A stretch of 64,000 bases of DNA from Proteus myxofaciens ATCC 19692 (GTDB taxonomy: Bacteria > Pseudomonadota > Gammaproteobacteria > Enterobacterales > Enterobacteriaceae). The position numbers and the translations under genes are program-made. This document shows positions 63,138-64,000 of this stretch, in pieces (the first letter of the stretch is position 1; each line of letters starts with the position of its first letter). The stretch lies in NCBI RefSeq assembly GCF_001654855.1, contig NZ_LXEN01000031.1, forward strand, positions 42,053-106,052. The letters are read 5' to 3'. The notes beneath the pieces are model-generated. The model searched no databases and had not been told where the DNA came from. It saw only the letters and a program-made list of their open reading frames with translations.

Positions 63138-63971
63138 ATGAAACCATCAAAATTTTTTTTCATATTATTACCACTAATCCATATTAATCCGGCATTAGCT
63201 AATCAAGATATTATTGTTGATAAATCACTTTCACCCAATGTAATAGTTACAACTGATGAAAAAAGCAAAAAAGAAATTGTCAATATTAATTCAGCAGATA
63301 ACAATAATATTTCTTTAAATTTTTATGAAAAATTTGATGTATCAAAAAATGGAATTATTATTAATAACAAACAAGCACAAGCAGATATCATTATTAATGA
63401 AGTCACTGGTGATAAAATCACATTCATTAATGGGAATATTAGCGTTGATGGCAAAAAATCCCATGTTATTATTGCTAACCCAAATGGAGTGGAATGTTAT
63501 ACTTGTGCAGGCTCTCGCTTAACCGATTTAACCTTAATCAGTGGTCAAACTAATAAAGACAATAAAACTCAATTTATTTTGTCTGATAAAAATTACGTTT
63601 CTATTCATAATGTAGGTTATCTATCTAGTAAAAATTTAAATATTATTTCAAACGAAGTATTTATAGGTGGAACATTATCGAAACACATAAGTACTATAAA
63701 TATATTTAATGGAATGTCTCATTATAATCTTTTAGGAGAAAATGTTTTTGATAGAAGAGGTAGAGTTTCCATCTTTGAAAGTTTTAAACATAACCTAGAA
63801 AGAGTTAATATTTATAAAAATGAGAATAATCATAATAACGTTTATTTAGATGAAAAAATTTATAAATTAAATAATGAAATAGATAAAACAGATGAAAAAA
63901 TTAATCTATTAAATAATAAAGTTTTTATTAATAATAAGCCAATTAACAAGCGTGATATTGATTTATATTAA
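63138..63971 (+). CDS. Short TPS-domain (filamentous haemagglutinin N-terminal-like) protein
   Basis: 277 residues. A signal peptide (about 1-21, ending ALA) is followed by a TPS secretion domain: HVIIANPNGVECYTCAG (the NPNG motif with a CxxC pair) and TDLTLISGQ. After about residue 165 the protein has little more than a Lys/Asn-rich tail, then a stop. Normal TpsA exoproteins have well over 1000 residues, so it is either a cut-down relic or a free-standing TPS protein. No TpsB transporter gene is in the window. The base composition is still more AT-rich than its neighbours, which suggests transfer. SD AAGGAGA precedes the ATG. Confidence 0.78.
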   Translation: MKPSKFFFILLPLIHINPALANQDIIVDKSLSPNVIVTTDEKSKKEIVNINSADNNNISLNFYEKFDVSKNGIIINNKQAQADIIINEVTGDKITFINGNISVDGKKSHVIIANPNGVECYTCAGSRLTDLTLISGQTNKDNKTQFILSDKNYVSIHNVGYLSSKNLNIISNEVFIGGTLSKHISTINIFNGMSHYNLLGENVFDRRGRVSIFESFKHNLERVNIYKNENNHNNVYLDEKIYKLNNEIDKTDEKINLLNNKVFINNKPINKRDIDLY

Positions 63972-64000
63972 TAACAAAAGCCCCAATAAATAACTCTATT

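Overview
The window is chromosomal DNA from an AT-rich gammaproteobacterium of the order Enterobacterales, almost certainly Proteus and most like P. mirabilis. The evidence is the gene order, which follows the E. coli yfhM-isc-glyA-purL-rpoE block nearly gene for gene, together with a complete pmf fimbrial operon, which is characteristic of Proteus. No tRNA, rRNA, insertion sequence, integrase or CRISPR array was recognised. Both ends cut the surroundings: pbpC is truncated at the left edge, and the right edge falls just after a small haemagglutinin-like gene.

Layout. 1-7.4 kb: pbpC (partial), the alpha-2-macroglobulin yfhM, a one-domain sseB and pepB. 7.4-11 kb: a two-gene insertion (gamma-glutamyltransferase-like gene and nucleoside hydrolase) between pepB and iscX, which are adjacent in E. 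coli. 11-16.7 kb: the Fe-S assembly operon iscRSUA-hscBA-fdx-iscX, with two IscR-type operators in front of it. 16.7-23.3 kb: trmJ, suhB, hcaT, glyA and hmp, the last with an NsrR-like operator, then an unrecognised six-helix membrane protein. 23.5-30 kb: glnB, a glutamine-dependent nadE, and glrR-qseG-glrK, preceded by the small RNA gene glmY with a sigma54 promoter and two GlrR sites. 30-35.7 kb: purL with a PurR box, and mltF. 35.7-42.1 kb: pmfACDEF inserted between mltF and tadA. 42.2-47 kb: tadA and the fructose PTS operon fruBKA with a pair of Cra boxes. 47-50.2 kb: an accessory cassette (SGNH hydrolase, TetR regulator, divergent exported alpha/beta hydrolase) lying between two near-identical terminators. 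50.4-60.4 kb: yfhL, acpS-pdxJ-recO-era-rnc-lepB-lepA and rpoE-rseABC with a sigmaE promoter. 60.6-64 kb: trmN6, srmB and a short TPS-domain protein.

The genes form several visible circuits. GlrK and GlrR (with lipoprotein QseG) control the sigma54 promoter of glmY, and every element is here: kinase, regulator, binding sites, promoter and RNA. RpoE has a sigmaE-type promoter and its anti-sigma proteins follow. IscR has two type-1 sites in front of its own operon. The two purine/one-carbon genes, purL and glyA, both carry PurR-like boxes.

The most interesting accessory parts are the TetR cassette with its layered operator, the 47-bp dyad before the nucleoside hydrolase, the orphan TPS-domain protein, the unidentified membrane protein between hmp and glnB, and SseB lacking its N-terminal domain. 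I did not find a convincing, wholly new multi-gene system. The TetR cassette is the best candidate for uncharacterised biology.
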